Positions 1 through 12,215 of a stretch of DNA of 64,000 nucleotides are shown piece after piece. Source of the DNA: Apoderus coryli. Taxonomy: Eukaryota; Arthropoda; Insecta; Coleoptera; Attelabidae. Where the stretch lies: NCBI GenBank assembly GCA_911728435.2, contig OU452198.1, positions 20,184,001 to 20,248,000 of the forward strand, read 5' to 3'. A program made the translations under genes and the position numbers. Under the pieces are notes generated by a model. The model made no database searches. It was not told where the DNA came from and saw nothing but the letters and a program-made list of their open reading frames with translations. How positions within the stretch are numbered: the first letter of the stretch is position 1; every line of letters begins with the position of its first letter.

Positions 1-279
1 AATAAAATCGTTGTAACTGTTTTTCGATATACTATATAAATACATAAAAATATCCAAATAATGCGATCTGTATTAAAAATAATGTTATTTTCAGTTTTGC
101 TGCTGATTTACATTAAATTACACATTTCATACGCCTGTGTTATATGTATCAGCCATCAATACCTCAAGTGATTATAAGGATTATAAATAAAAATCAGAAT
201 ACAGTTATTGTCTTTTATTTGAAAAACATATTCACTTTTCTATAAAACAAATACCTAAAATAAATTAATCCCAAAAATT

Positions 280-1036
280 TTATTCGAGCGATACAAAATG
301 TCCATTCTCTATGTTATGAATAATCTTAAGAATCTCATTTTTAAACTCATTAACGGAATACTTTCTTTCTCTCAGATTTATTAATTTCGTAGGCTCTATA
401 ATGAGTATTAAATATTGAAGAATACCATAACGTGCAGCAAAAGTAAACATCTTTGTAGTCTTCCTTATTTACGAGGATGTCCTCAATTTGACAAAAAATC
501 AGCATATCATCGTTATATTCCAGTAATATAATTAGTGTCAGTTCATACCTAATACTGTTGATTTCATAAAACTTAGTGCTGAAATACTGATCTAAATCAA
601 TTTGTAAATAATTTGGAATAAACCGGTTTTTTCAACATAATTTTGTAAACCTACTTCAATAGTATCAGTAAAATCTTCACTTCACAAATTTCGAGCAAAC
701 GGAAAACTGGTTTTTTAAGGCTAATGTATATGGGATATTTTTGCGACATCTAACATTTTGTGCAATATTTTTAAATTCAGCGTGCTTTGCTTCGAATCTC
801 ATGCATGATATTAACATCGGAGGGCCAACATTTAAAGCCACACGAGCATAGTGTAGTAAAAAATGAAACTTAGGTTTGAGGGTAGAATTGCTTAATTTTA
901 AAAATAACTGATGATGTTCTTCTACTAGACTTTTTAGATAGTCTAAGGTTTTAGACTGAATGTGCAAATATGTTAAAATCTCAGTAATATCATAGAGGGT
1001 AAGGTATAATTTCCAAATTTCATCATTACTATGTAG
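280..1036 (-). pseudogene. Copy 1: 3' fragment of C2H2/transposase-like family gene
   Basis: Minus-strand reading encodes the C-terminal part of the protein family seen more fully at 5.4-7.6 and 12.2-14.1 kb. The open piece at 967-677 carries the run LKPKFHFLLHYARVALNVGP followed by RFEAKH and a K-N-I/TLALK stretch. The upstream codons (to about 1036) give the NDEIW..LYLTLYDITEIL segment that precedes it in the other copies. Downstream codons to about 290 continue with stops and shifts, and the last open stretch ends near 290. The N-terminal zinc fingers and middle region are absent. The layout recalls insect transposon-associated proteins, but I cannot assign a superfamily. No function should be expected from this truncated copy. 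Confidence 0.55.
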
Positions 1037-4000
1037 CGAAAATTCTCACGATTTTCTGCTACACTTATTTTATAAATAAAATAAGGTTTAACTAATCGAA
1101 ATGGAAGAATATTTTGATATTTTTAATGTTACATAGTGTGTTACAAAAGTCACACACTGTATATAATTGTAATTAAGGTTGCGGCACTCTGGATGTATAG
1201 AGACATTACTCTCATTGGTGGAATAGGTCACGTGGTGACGCATATTTTTAAGGTTCTAAAAACAATACAATCTAGAAGAAGATTATCGTTCTCTCTGCTC
1301 CTGGACGTCGAAAGTGAGACATACCGAGGATGAATTTCTGAAAAATCCAAAAGAAAGATTGAAAAGCTGATGTACTCGTAAGTGTGTTATATCGTAATAA
1401 GGTTACCATTGAGATGATGCATTGACGAATATGAGTATGATGATGAGAATGCTGGTATAAATAGAGAAAGAACTAGTTTCGCTACGTGGTAGCATGTGAA
1501 TCGCCATCTTGTTGATGCGTTTATCAAGGTAATGTTTTTCTGTATAGTATTATAATTAACACACATCTCCCTTATTAAAATACATTAGTTTCCAAATCAA
1601 AATCGATGTCTTGGAATTTCGAGGAAATTGAAATTGCTTGATTTCGTCGATATTCCAAATTGACAGTGATAATTAATATCTATCACAATATATTCAGGAA
1701 TTTATTCCATCTGATTTTTATATAAACTCTTTGTGAGGATTCGTGAACATGAACACAGCATATACAGATTTTATAAGCTTACCTTACCTTATCGCGTATG
1801 TTATAAATCCATGACTTGATCGAAGGTTATAACGTTTTTTGTCGCTGTTGCTTTGTCTTCACGAGTGTACACATGCAATCTTACATTATTGGATGAGCGA
1901 ATGAACGAGCGAATATCTCCACTGACGTTTGATCGTTCATTTGTGATACTTTCGACGACCAGTTATCTTGTTTAGTGTGTGTATCGTACGCATACTGTGA
2001 ATGTGACTAAAGTAGTTACGACTCACATATAGGCAGTCAGATTTGGCTGAATGAAAGCATAATTAGCTAATTTCTATATCTTTCCTTTTAATTTAAAATA
2101 TATCGTATTTCTGAGTAAGTAAGCATCATTGAAACATTGAAGAGAGATCCAATACTGTGAAGTACAGGGTTACTTCATAGGACACGAGTATCAGTGTTGA
2201 TACTGGGGTTACTATAGGGTCACCGAAATTAAATAGGACTTGTTTGCCACTTGTTGTTGGTACCTTACATGAATGATCACAGTGAGGACACTGGTGTCGT
2301 TGTTGTATCTTACCGTCTCTTCTAAAAACAGGGTTTTTAGAGAGAAATTATCGATTCCTTTGAGGAGGAATACCTTATCGAATTTTCCCAGATTGTGGGG
2401 AAATTATTATTTTATCGCATCTTTTAAAGATTATACCGTTTGAACAGTATTATATACTAGAAGTATATAATACATTATCGTTATCTCTATTCAATAGTTT
2501 CATCGATTGCGTAGTTATCGTTCTCTTTATTCAGTAATTTCTTTGATTATCTAATTATCGTTATCTTTATTCAATTATCTAATTTAAATCATCGTTTCCG
2601 AAAATATATTTTAATTGTCATTATCTTTATTTGAATTAAATTATCGTTATCTCAAATTTACCTCTGAAAGACAAATTTAGATATATGAAATACACATAGG
2701 GTGTCGAAGATTATATAGATTCGTTAATCAACTTTGTTCTTGGATACTATATTGTACCAAAGTTCCTTTGAGTGCATCTTTGCGTGTGTACAGTAGTATA
2801 TTTAATTTGTGTATCTTAACTTGAGATTAGCTAAAGGTGTCTTGACACTCTCAAGTTTGATTGCGAGTGTTGAGCGTTCGCCAAGTATTGAATTGTCTGA
2901 CAGCTCATACTGTCGCTTATCGTATTTATTTGTAATTTATTGCAAATAAATATTTCCCGGACTTGACGTGAATGTTTGGACTTAGGTTCAAATATTCTTA
3001 AACTCATTTTAGTTATTGAACGAATGAGCCAGGCATTTATTGCCAATAGCATTGCAAACCTTTTTTATTATTTGAGTACAGACTGCAATGCTATTTATTG
3101 ATTTAAAAAGATTTGAGACTTGCGAAACGAATCAAAATTTAGTTTAACGGGTTCGGCTTATTAGAGATAACCCAACTGGCTTGAATCATTAATAGATACG
3201 GATGTGTACAGATTCGTCAGTGGTTATACTCTCTATTTGGTTTGCGATCAGTCAGGTTTGAACTGATCTTAATTTGGACAAATCAAATACTTTAATATTT
3301 AATGCTTGTTAATTGTTTAGTAACATTCATTAGATATTTATATATATATATATATCTATAACGGACTGAAATGCTGTGTAACGCGTAAGATCCATAAGAG
3401 TAGCGTTCCTGCAATATTCAGATCCGCATTATTATAATTTCAGTTTATCGTTAGATATATGTGTTGGGGAGCACATAGGCTTTGTGTAATCTAATTTCTC
3501 GATATTAAGTTATCAAACATTTTTCATAAAAGATACACATAGCGTTCACTTTTCGTTTTCTTTCTTTGGATCTTCTACATCGATAGGTTATCGATTTGAT
3601 CTTGGATTTTGTATTAATTTTCTATTAGCTTACCTATTCACAAATATTCAGCAGTTCGTTGAATATTTTCTGATACTTCAGATAATATAACTTTCTTTCT
3701 CTTTCTCAGATTTATTCAGAGTGAAATCATATCTTTATTTCCGTGGTGTATTCACACAAATTTTAATGACGGATGTCGCTGACATTTGTCAAGTATAAGA
3801 ATAGTTATGCTGTTTAAATTTTACATGTTTTAGGAACATTATCTATTGAATTATTGTTTGGAATATTCAACCATTGAAGCAGCAGAAGTCATCAACAACA
3901 ATTACCGTATCTGAAGAACTTTTCAAGGCCAATACTCACTGAAAGGTTGAAGCAGACTGGAGGATCATTTTGTGGATGTATAGGTACGTTTCGATTCTAT

Positions 4001-5441
4001 TCAGTATTGAAAACAATACAAGTCTAGTTAATTCAATCTGATTAAAGACAGATCTTTGCTTATCGTACTTATTCAACCAACATTTTCTGGCTGCTGATAT
4101 TTTTCAGTGTGTTGAAAGCTTATTGAATTTACTCTGGCACTCTGCTAGATATTATTGTAAAATAGCTTCGCTGTTTAATAACGGGTAGTTTCGATAGATT
4201 ATTCTTTCCATTGAAAATTAGTTTTTTTTGACTTGTAAAGTTTTCAAAATTGAAATTATTTGAAATTGTTTTTCTTCCAGCATTTTTTACTAACTTGTTA
4301 TTGTGGTTAGCATAGAGATACTCTTCGAGATATTTTTCCGTACATTGGTACTGAAAGTTTTGTCAAGGTAAAGGACTTACGATCCATTACATTCCTTTTA
4401 TTCTCTCTAGAGATTCTTTTTGCTAATCCTTGTTAACTTGAATAATCATCGGAATTCTCTGCTCTTTGTTGACACAGCTTAGTTAACTTTCCTTTATATG
4501 TACTTGTTGATATGATGAAAATTATTTTATTAAGATAGGAAGACAACTATTCTATTTACTTGTCATTTTCTTGAAAACATACGTTATTGTTTAGATTGAG
4601 AGATCGAATAACTTTTTCACAACATTTAATATAATAGATCGAACACCGATTCTGAATAATTGTTAGTAAAGTTTTAAATTTGTAATTTCTGACAGCCAAC
4701 TCCAGTACTGAGTGTTGTAGCAGATCGTAATAAAAAAATACAAAGATATCCGATGGTTATTGCCTTCATTTAAGTAGCTAATACTAATCCTTAAAATTTT
4801 CTTTCTCCGTGCTGTGCATGCATCCTCATCCATCGGAGCACAAGGTCAAGAAGTAAGACAGGAGACAGACAGTCAATATTAACGACTCACGAAGTATTGT
4901 CAACAAGTTGAAAGCCTGTTACTCTCGACTGAAGTGAGACTGGTGCAGATGTAAGGAGAAAAAGGACAGACGGAAGAAGGATAAAACTAAAGAAAACAAA
5001 TTTGAGCTGCATACTGGAGTGGTAACCACGGTATCATATACTATTCATTATACATTTTACTTACTAGTCAGTATTGTTGAGGCGGTCAGATAGACAGACA
5101 GAATTGTGATATTAGTGTTAGGGATTTTTATCATTAGATTAATTGATTTTAAAAAAGTCCGTTGTTTTATTTCATCGTTCAAAATCAGATAGAGTGATCA
5201 ACTATTCAGATAGCAGGTTGAAATCTGAATTCTTTTAGGAATACAATTTATTATCTATATCTTACTACACACAATATTTTTGTATATTTTTCTTTAAAAA
5301 TATTCTGGCGCCCGCTATTGGTTCCTGAATGGTTTGGAATTGGACTTGCTGGAGTTGCTAGAAAATGGGTCGAACCTGACTGACTTTGCTAGCCTGGTAA
5401 AGAAGTGATAGCGGCCTAGCAACTTCCTTAAATTAAAATTG
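1037..5441. other. Gene-free AT-rich stretch, possible long LTR-like DNA
   Basis: No convincing coding sequence on either strand. A degenerate simple pattern built on TTATCGTTATCTTTATTCAA recurs between about 2465 and 2660. At 5308 the plus strand reads TGGCGCCCGCTATTGG, which looks like a retroelement primer-binding site directly after a T-rich, A-rich end. The DNA to its left could therefore be a long terminal repeat, but I found no second LTR and no clear left boundary. The possible LTR reading is weak. Confidence 0.3.
2465..2660. repeat. Degenerate TTATCGTTATCTTTATTC repeats
   Basis: Variants of TTATCGTTATCTTTATTCAA occur near 2474, 2515, 2555, 2617 and 2643, spaced irregularly by about 25-60 bases. 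They lie in non-coding DNA and have no obvious partner elsewhere in the window. Confidence 0.4.
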
Positions 5442-7575
5442 TTACCTACTTTGATTTATTACTGCTATACAAAAGGTACAATTTAGTGCGCTACAACTAG
5501 GAACCAAGTCCCCAACAATGAATCTAAAATTTCGGACTAAACATAGCATCTCTGAAGCAGAGAGGATAATACAATCTTTTTGTAATTGTTCAATAGAAAA
5601 TCCAGGAGGTATATTTTTTTCATTATTATAAGCGGCATATTTAATTCGGAAATTTAAAGTATCTAAATCGAAGTATTTTTTGGAAATCAGTTGGTTGATA
5701 ATTAGGGACATATCACACCTATGAACTCCTTCAAACAAGTCATGCATAATGTAGCAATATATATTCTTGTAAACATGAAAACTGTTTATGCTATTCCATA
5801 CGCATTCCTCTTTTAAACCAATTTTTTCCTGAAGATCAAGAGTATAAGAATCAACATTGCGTATTTTTTCTTGATTTTTTTGAACACCAATCTTCATTTC
5901 ATCTTTTGAGCACGTACAAATGCGACAGTAATGTTTTGCATTAAAGCTTTTAAAAAACCCCAGTATTGAATTCAATCCAAGATTGTCTCCTATAATTGAT
6001 GTTAATATAAATCTAACGTTGATATTTTTGTTATTTATTTGCACGGTTATACCATGTTCTTGTAAAAAATTAATTCATTTATCAATTTATGGAAAATTTT
6101 ATGATTTCCAAATAAAGTTCTATCTCCAGAATAAAAAATTAGTGCTAATTTTTTCCAAAGAGTACCATTTACAACATTTAGCAAGTCATCATTATGTACA
6201 GCAGATATGTTTTTTTGGTAGGTTAAAATACGAGGCATGTTTTTTAAGTAAGTACCGTTTTGGAATTAAAAAAAGACGTGCAAAGATATCGCAATAATTT
6301 TATTTTTACATGAAAGCCTGTACCTTAATCTACATTTCTGCATAATTTCCGTGAATATTGAGGCACTTGTCATAACGTGGCACCAGTTTTTGAATACCCT
6401 CCTCATAAAATTCTGCCGCCTGACTTGTTAACCACTGTATCACAAATGTTTTGACTTCGTTATCGTCTTGAAGGACGCCCACTCCGTTCTTCATCATGCA
6501 CATTTGTGAGGCCATCTTTAAATGCTCACACCCATTTCCTTACCATTCCATCACTCATAATGTTTTGTCCGTAAACTTCACAGATCTCACGATGAATATC
6601 GATCGGTTTTACGCCTTTAGCACTAAGAAATCGTATAACAGCCCGTACTTCACAATCGGCGGGACTCACGATTGTCGGAGGCATCTTAAACACTCAGTAA
6701 ACAACGTATACAATGAGGAATCAAGACTGTAATGGCGTCAGTGCGTAGACAAGAGATGTAGGTAACCAGCGCGCATGCGCGGAACGCCGACCGTAGCGCT
6801 GTGGCGGCGGAATCGCAAACCGGTACTTACTAAAAAAACGTGCCTCGTAGAATCAAAAACTCTTGGTTGTTCCAAAAATAATGTAAGTGTTTTTGAAATT
6901 GGCATAAAATAACATAAATTATTTTTTCGGTTCATAGTTACTTTGTTCTCTTTTAGTTTATTAACATGTGTAATGCCCAATATTTGACTCACTGGAGTGA
7001 TAAATTTATTACAATTTCAAAAAAACGAATCCGTTTGAATTCGGTATTCATGCTTTTAAAAGGATCTCGAATTATTTTAAACATATTTTCAATACTTTCA
7101 TTTAAATATCTATTATCAGATACCTGAAAGTAGAAGTAAACTCAGTAACTAGGTCAATAATAATTTGAATTCTAGATCTATTCATAGACTTAATAGTATA
7201 AAGCTTAGCCACAAAAGTATGCACTCTTTGATTCAATAATTCCTTAAAAATTCTTATTTTATTTTTAATATCCTCTTCTATATCCGCCTGATTAAATACA
7301 GGAAACTTTTGTATATCAAAACTTTTAGATTCTTTGCTTATATTCTGATTGCAAAATGCATTATTAATTTCTACTTGTTCGTCGAGCTTTTGACTTTTTT
7401 CAGCTAAACAGTGTTTGGAGTTTACATGTTTTCTAAAACTTGGTTTTGTATTGTAACGTCTATAGCAACCAGAGAATGGACAAACAAAATTATTCGACAA
7501 TGCATGAGACAATTCTATGTGAATAATATACTTATTTAATGTAGCAAAATTTTTGGGACAAATTATACACTTCAT
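5442..7575 (-). pseudogene. Copy 2: C2H2 zinc-finger, transposase-like gene, interrupted
   Basis: Read on the minus strand, 7575-7102 encodes an N-terminal part with two C2H2-like fingers (MKCIICPKNFATLNKYIIHI, then a C..C..H...H finger containing RRYNTKPSFRKHV). 6238-6047 encodes a middle part with ALIFYSGDRTLFGNHKIFH. 6044-5442 encodes GDNLGLNSILGFFKSF, a Cys-rich YCRICTC motif, IMHDLFEGVHRCDMSLII and SASEMLCLVRNFRFIVGDLV. The order matches copy 3 (12.2-14.1 kb). The gene is broken by frame changes and by an internally deleted mariner (6231-6847), and it ends before the C-terminal RFEAKH region present in copy 1. The family resembles TE-associated proteins common in insects; its biochemical role is not known to me. 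Introns may account for part of the gaps. Confidence 0.6.
6231..6847 (-). mobile_element. Internally deleted mariner with intact TIRs
   Basis: The element is bounded by TA dinucleotides (6229-6230 and 6848-6849) and has imperfect inverted ends of about 36 bp: left CGAGGCATGTTTTTTAAGTA, right end the reverse complement of CGAGGCACGTTTTTTTAGTA. On the minus strand it starts with the N terminus of a SETMAR/mariner-type transposase (MPPTIVSPADCEVRAVIRFL from about 6683). It then jumps, in another frame, to the C terminus (WLTSQAAEFYEEGIQKLVPR, end at about 6330). The catalytic core is missing, so it could move only with a transposase supplied in trans. It is nested in the copy 2 pseudogene and so is younger than that copy. 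Confidence 0.8.
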
Positions 7576-9290
7576 GTTTTAAATCGCAGGAGGAACCTAT
7601 GATATCTATGATACTCGGTATTTTTTTTATCATGTAGAGTAGATATTTTATAAATTCCTCGTTGATTAATTAAATAAATATGTTCACTTTCGGGAGGATA
7701 CTTTATATTTAATATATGAAATAGCTTAAACTACCATTCCCACTCAACTCTGGATGTTCTGAGCAGAATGATAAAATGGCAGAAATATCTAAGGGGTTAT
7801 CTGCTTGGCTAGCTCAGGAAAGCAAAAGAATTTTTACTCAGCGTCGGGGTGCGTCTCGCTGTTGAATTTGGTTGGTGTTGCAAGGGTGATTCAGAAATGA
7901 AACAAGCTTTTAAAATTACTAAAACTAAAATTAAATGTATTGCTAATTATTAAAATTATACCAATAAGGCAAGTAAGCATAAATGTATAAGTAGATATTG
8001 ACTTAAGTATATGAAAAATAGTTAAATACTGTAATGACCTTAAAATTAAGGAAAAGAGAAATTGAACTAGTTTCACTAAATCTATTGACAATAATTAGTT
8101 CATTACCATGAACAAAGTGAACATTTTAAATTCATTAATATTAAGAAAAATCAAAGTTCAGAAAATTATATAAGTCCGTTAGAGTTCACCAAAATATTGT
8201 TATACTGTTTCACACTGTTTGAGGAACTTAAAAGTAAAATTCTAAATCAAATTAATATTATCAAAATTCACAATTAGTTCGTTATTCCGCTTACTTAAAA
8301 ATTCAGAATAGGTAATAAATCTCTTACCAAATAATCAGACTGTTAGGTACATCAAAATAGGTACATACTAATCTTGTACGTTGTTTCACAACGTTTCGAG
8401 GACAAATCATCACAATATATCAGTCGAATCTCTCATTCGCCAATGCCACACACGTTTTAAATAGAGTCGCAGACTTCGGGCACTATCATAATCGAGTTCT
8501 AATAATAGCACATAGCACACAGTCCTAGAAATAGGGCTCCGCTAAGACACACATCACATAGGACGCAAAACAATTAAGTTTGTGATTTAGAAATATTCCA
8601 ATACTCATACGGAGTATTCCACAAATTACCAACTTTTTTTCTTGAAACCAACACACACGGTATTATACCACATTCGACGACGGGTAAACGTGATTCACAA
8701 TCCCATTAAAGGTTTTGATATTTATCCAACACGTATCCACTTTTAAACATCTCAGTTTACTCCCGTCAGTGAAACGTATGCGAGTACATTTTCGCGAGAA
8801 AAGAGTATCATCTTAAGTTGTGCCACTTTGGCTGCAATAAGGTAAGTTTATTTCAAATAATATCATTAGAAAACCGTCACAACTAAAGATATGACGGTAT
8901 TTTTTATAATAAAAATGTTTTATTAATTTGTATAGTTTCTTGATCATAGACATATCCTTAGTTGTGTCACTTTTCTGCAAATGCCCTCCATGTTGTTTTC
9001 AATTAATCCTTTTTTAGTGTTAGTTATGTCACTTTTCTATATAAAACTAGAATAATGTTTCCAAAATATGACTCATATAATTCTAATGCCAGGTTTGGTA
9101 CATTTCCAGAAGATACTTAGAGTTGGTTTTAAAATTTGTTCTAATTTAATGAATTAAATAAATTACAAAAGAAACGAGTTTCTGACAATGTTATGGTCTA
9201 AGATGATTTCTATCTGTGAAATTATTATTTGTGTTGAGCCTCATTCTATTTTCTGTGTTACTAGTTAAATTTATTCATTTTATATTTTAG
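7576..9290. other. Non-coding AT-rich interval with possible 5' exon of the next gene
   Basis: No supported ORF. Near 8813 the sequence GTTGTGCCACTTTGGCTGCAATAAG is followed by GTAAGT (donor at about 8841). The DNA just before the ATG at 9291 ends TATATTTTAG, an acceptor. A non-coding first exon and an intron of about 450 bp for the plus-strand relic at 9.3 kb are therefore plausible. Related strings GTTGTGTCACTTTTCTGC and GTTATGTCACTTTTCT recur near 8960 and 9020. Confidence 0.3.
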
Positions 9291-10335
9291 ATGAATAGTA
9301 GAACGAAAAAACTGTTAGAGCTGGCATTGGTAACCAATCAAAACGAGAATGTGGTTCTTGAAACCAATCCTCAAAATGATGCGCCTAGCCTCATTAGTTT
9401 AGAAAATAACAAGGAGAACATTGAACCAGAAACTAGTGATGACGACGATGATAATGAACCATTTTCCAACACAAATACTGACGAAGATCCCGATTATACT
9501 GATGAAGACAGAACAAAACAACGAATCCGAATCTGATCATGACATAGGAAATACTTCAACTGACCCGGGCCCATCATTATCGCCAGTTCTTGAAGAAATG
9601 GTAGAAAAAAGAGGAAAAAAGCGAGCAAAGACAGAAAAAGAATGGATTAAAACAAAAGCAAAGTTGCTGAGAACACGCTTACATATCATCTTCGAAAAGC
9701 AAGAAACAAATGAGCCCGAAAACCCTTCAGCCACCTCGCGGTGGTAAATGTCGTTTGGGCTGTTCCTCAAAGATTTCTGAACAGCAAAGAAAAGAAATTT
9801 TTACCAATTATTGGGCTTTAAACAATTTGCAACGCCAACGTGAGTTTATTGCCTCTTATATGGAGAAGGTTAAACCTGCTTATGATCTACAACGAGTGAA
9901 GAGAACTTATAATAATGCATTTTTTTTTTTAAATTAAAGTATGTAAAATGTTTTTTTAAAGCAACCTTGGCTATCAATGATAGAATTATTAGGACAGTGT
10001 GTGCGAAGAAAAATGAACTGGGATTTGTTGACGAAGATCACAGAGGAAAGCATGGACAACACAAACAACTTCACCCTGAATTAAAAAATGAAATTCGCAG
10101 GCATATTGGCTCTATTCCTAGAGTGGAAAGCCATTACTTGCGGGCGCAATCGACGAGACAATATATTGAGGGAGGCAAAACTATTGCTGATCTTCATGAA
10201 GACTACGTCAAATTATGTCAACAAGCAGGGCAACCATATGCTAATTATTGTATGTACCATCGGATATTCACACAGGAATTTAATATATCTTTCCATGTCC
10301 CTAAAAAGGACCAATGCGATTGGATCTACAGATAA
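9291..10335 (+). pseudogene. Decayed TE-associated gene (PKKDQC family), 5' part
   Basis: Three plus-strand reading segments belong together: 9291-9536 (acidic, D/E-rich N terminus), 9537-9747 in another frame (basic, KKRAKTEKEW), and 9710-9937 continuing at 9967-10335. The last part holds a Cys-containing segment (GGKCRLGCSSKISEQQRKEI), RRHIGSIPRVESHYLRAQS and FNISFHVPKKDQCDW. These motifs match a protein family that is widespread as multicopy, transposon-related genes in insects; I cannot name its superfamily. Frame breaks occur near 9530, 9735 and 9935-9960, the last in runs of T. The gene stops at a junction with the reversed gypsy fragment at about 10324, so the DDE-like second half is lost here. 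A relative of that second half lies at 36-37.4 kb. Confidence 0.55.
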
Positions 10336-12215
10336 TCCATTTTTCGAAACAACATATCCCAGATATTGCAATTCGGGGATGCAAAAGGAACATTTTTTAC
10401 GATTAAGTGTAAGGTTCACCGATTTCAAACGTTTAAAAATTTCATTGAGAAGTTCGATGTGCATCTCAAAAGTTGGAGTAGCCAAAATCACATCATCTAA
10501 ATAGACGAATACATACGGCTCCAACTCAGGACCGAAAACGTTGTCTACAAGCCGTTGGAATGTGGCGGGAGCGTTATGCAACCCAAAGGGCATACGCGTA
10601 CATTGGTACAACCCTCTACCCGGTACTGTAAAAGCGGTGTACTGCTTACTACCTTCCTCAAGTTTCATCTGCCAATACGCGCTCTTAATATCCATCGAAG
10701 ATAAATATCTAGCACCTCCTAATTTTGTCCGAATGTTGGATAAATAGGGAAGTGGGTAGGCATCACGTTGAGTGACTTAGTTGAGCTTACGGGAATATAT
10801 ACAGAATCTTCACTCTCCGTTCTTTTTAGGAACGAGTAGCACTGGGGAAGACCACGGACTTGAAGATTTCTCGATAACACCCATCTTTAACATCTTCTCT
10901 AACTCTACGTCTATAATAGCCTGTTTAAATGGCGACACAGGGTAATACCGCTGCTTAATCGGTTCATTCTGCGTTACTAGGATCTTATGTTCGACAGCCG
11001 TAGTAAAACCAAACTGGTTCTCATCAATATTGGGAAAGATTCATCAATAGTCCTATCAAGCAACGCTGTTTGATCTGGGCGAAGGTGATCAATCGACTCG
11101 ATTCCATTCACCTCCGGCAACAAATTAGTTTCCGTAGAAAAATACCACTCGCCTTTTCGCATATCCGGCACCACACCCATACGCACCCAAAAGTCTATTT
11201 CAAGAACTAATGTATGCCTAAGCTGCGGCATAACATACACATCCAAAACTCTCACGACATCACGCAAGCGCACAGGCACGGTCACTACACCTATACACTC
11301 ACAATCGCTACCACCTGCAACCTTACAAGCTATACCTCGACCAGCATCTAACGTCAATCCAGATTTCCTAATTAGTTCTCACCCTTGGCTATTCAAAAAC
11401 ACCTTGTTCGCACCGCTATCCAGAAGTCCTAAAAAATCATAGCCTAAAATATTAACTTTAACAAATGGACATTCACCTATATTGGTTTGGGCTAAAATAT
11501 AATCCAAAACAGGTTTGAAAGATAAGTCATTGAGCATAAATGTATCGGAAACATTTCGGTCACCTAATGTTCCCGAAGGTCGTTTCCCGATCTAGAAGTG
11601 GACGGTCTCGAACCATTTGATCGTTCAGAGGAAGTACTTTGACTTGCAGATCCTCGTGTGGGGTTAGGTTTACACTGGGGACAACTGGACTTGGTAAAGC
11701 CAGGTTTACCGCAACCATAGCACTTAAAATCCTTCTTAGCTCTGGGGCAATCTCGAACACTATGACCAACAATATTACAACGCCAGCAGCGCGTACTCTG
11801 GGCTTGCACTTCTTGTATAGAAGGGGTGTAATTTATATTCCTTTTAACAGAATATGACAGATCTGGCTCATAGATCATATCGGCAGCTTTGGGCGGCTTA
11901 AATGACTCGATACTAGTACGGGTACGCTCGATCTTTCGACATAATTCGATTAATTCAAAAATACTATTGACATCAACTAATGCCAAACGCTCTTGATAGT
12001 AGGGCAATAAATTCTTGCGAACAACTTGCAAACGTAAGTCGTCGGAAACAGGAGTAGGCATTCGATCAAACAAACTCATCATTACGGCGACATATACACC
12101 AACCGTTTCATTTATGCCCTGCGTTCTATACAAAATTTGCTTCCACAAAATGTCAGCACTCGGGACAAATTCTTCTTTCATTAAACGCACTAGGCCATCC
12201 CAATCCAAGGCAATA
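10324..12215 (-). mobile_element. Ty3/gypsy retrotransposon fragment (gag-PR-RT, no LTRs)
   Basis: Minus-strand order is gag, protease, reverse transcriptase, as in Ty3/gypsy elements. Gag (about 12215-11564) has a retroviral-type zinc knuckle CWRCNIVGHSVRDC and a second CYGCGKPGFTKSSC. The protease-like region (11357-10977) includes VYVMPQLRHTLVLEIDFW. RT (10695-10340) has DIKSAYWQMKL and the active-site box YVFVYLDDVILAT. Neither LTR, the gag N terminus, the RNase H nor the integrase is present. The left end abuts the plus-strand relic at 10324 and the right end abuts copy 3 at about 12215. Several frame breaks separate the three domains. This is a dead, doubly truncated insertion. Confidence 0.85.
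10340..10695 (-). pseudogene. gypsy reverse transcriptase, partial
   Basis: The reading encodes fingers/palm motifs of a Ty3/gypsy RT: MDIKSAYWQMKL, TAFTVPGRGLYQCTRMPFGL, the NAPATFQRLVD segment, the catalytic YLDD and LNRKKCSFC. Homology ends at GLSVDP near 10340, after which the frame runs into the opposite-strand relic. The upstream RT portion lies at 10700-10976 in other frames (for example LLVPKKNGE and HRLP-like residues), so the gene is frameshifted. Confidence 0.8.
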
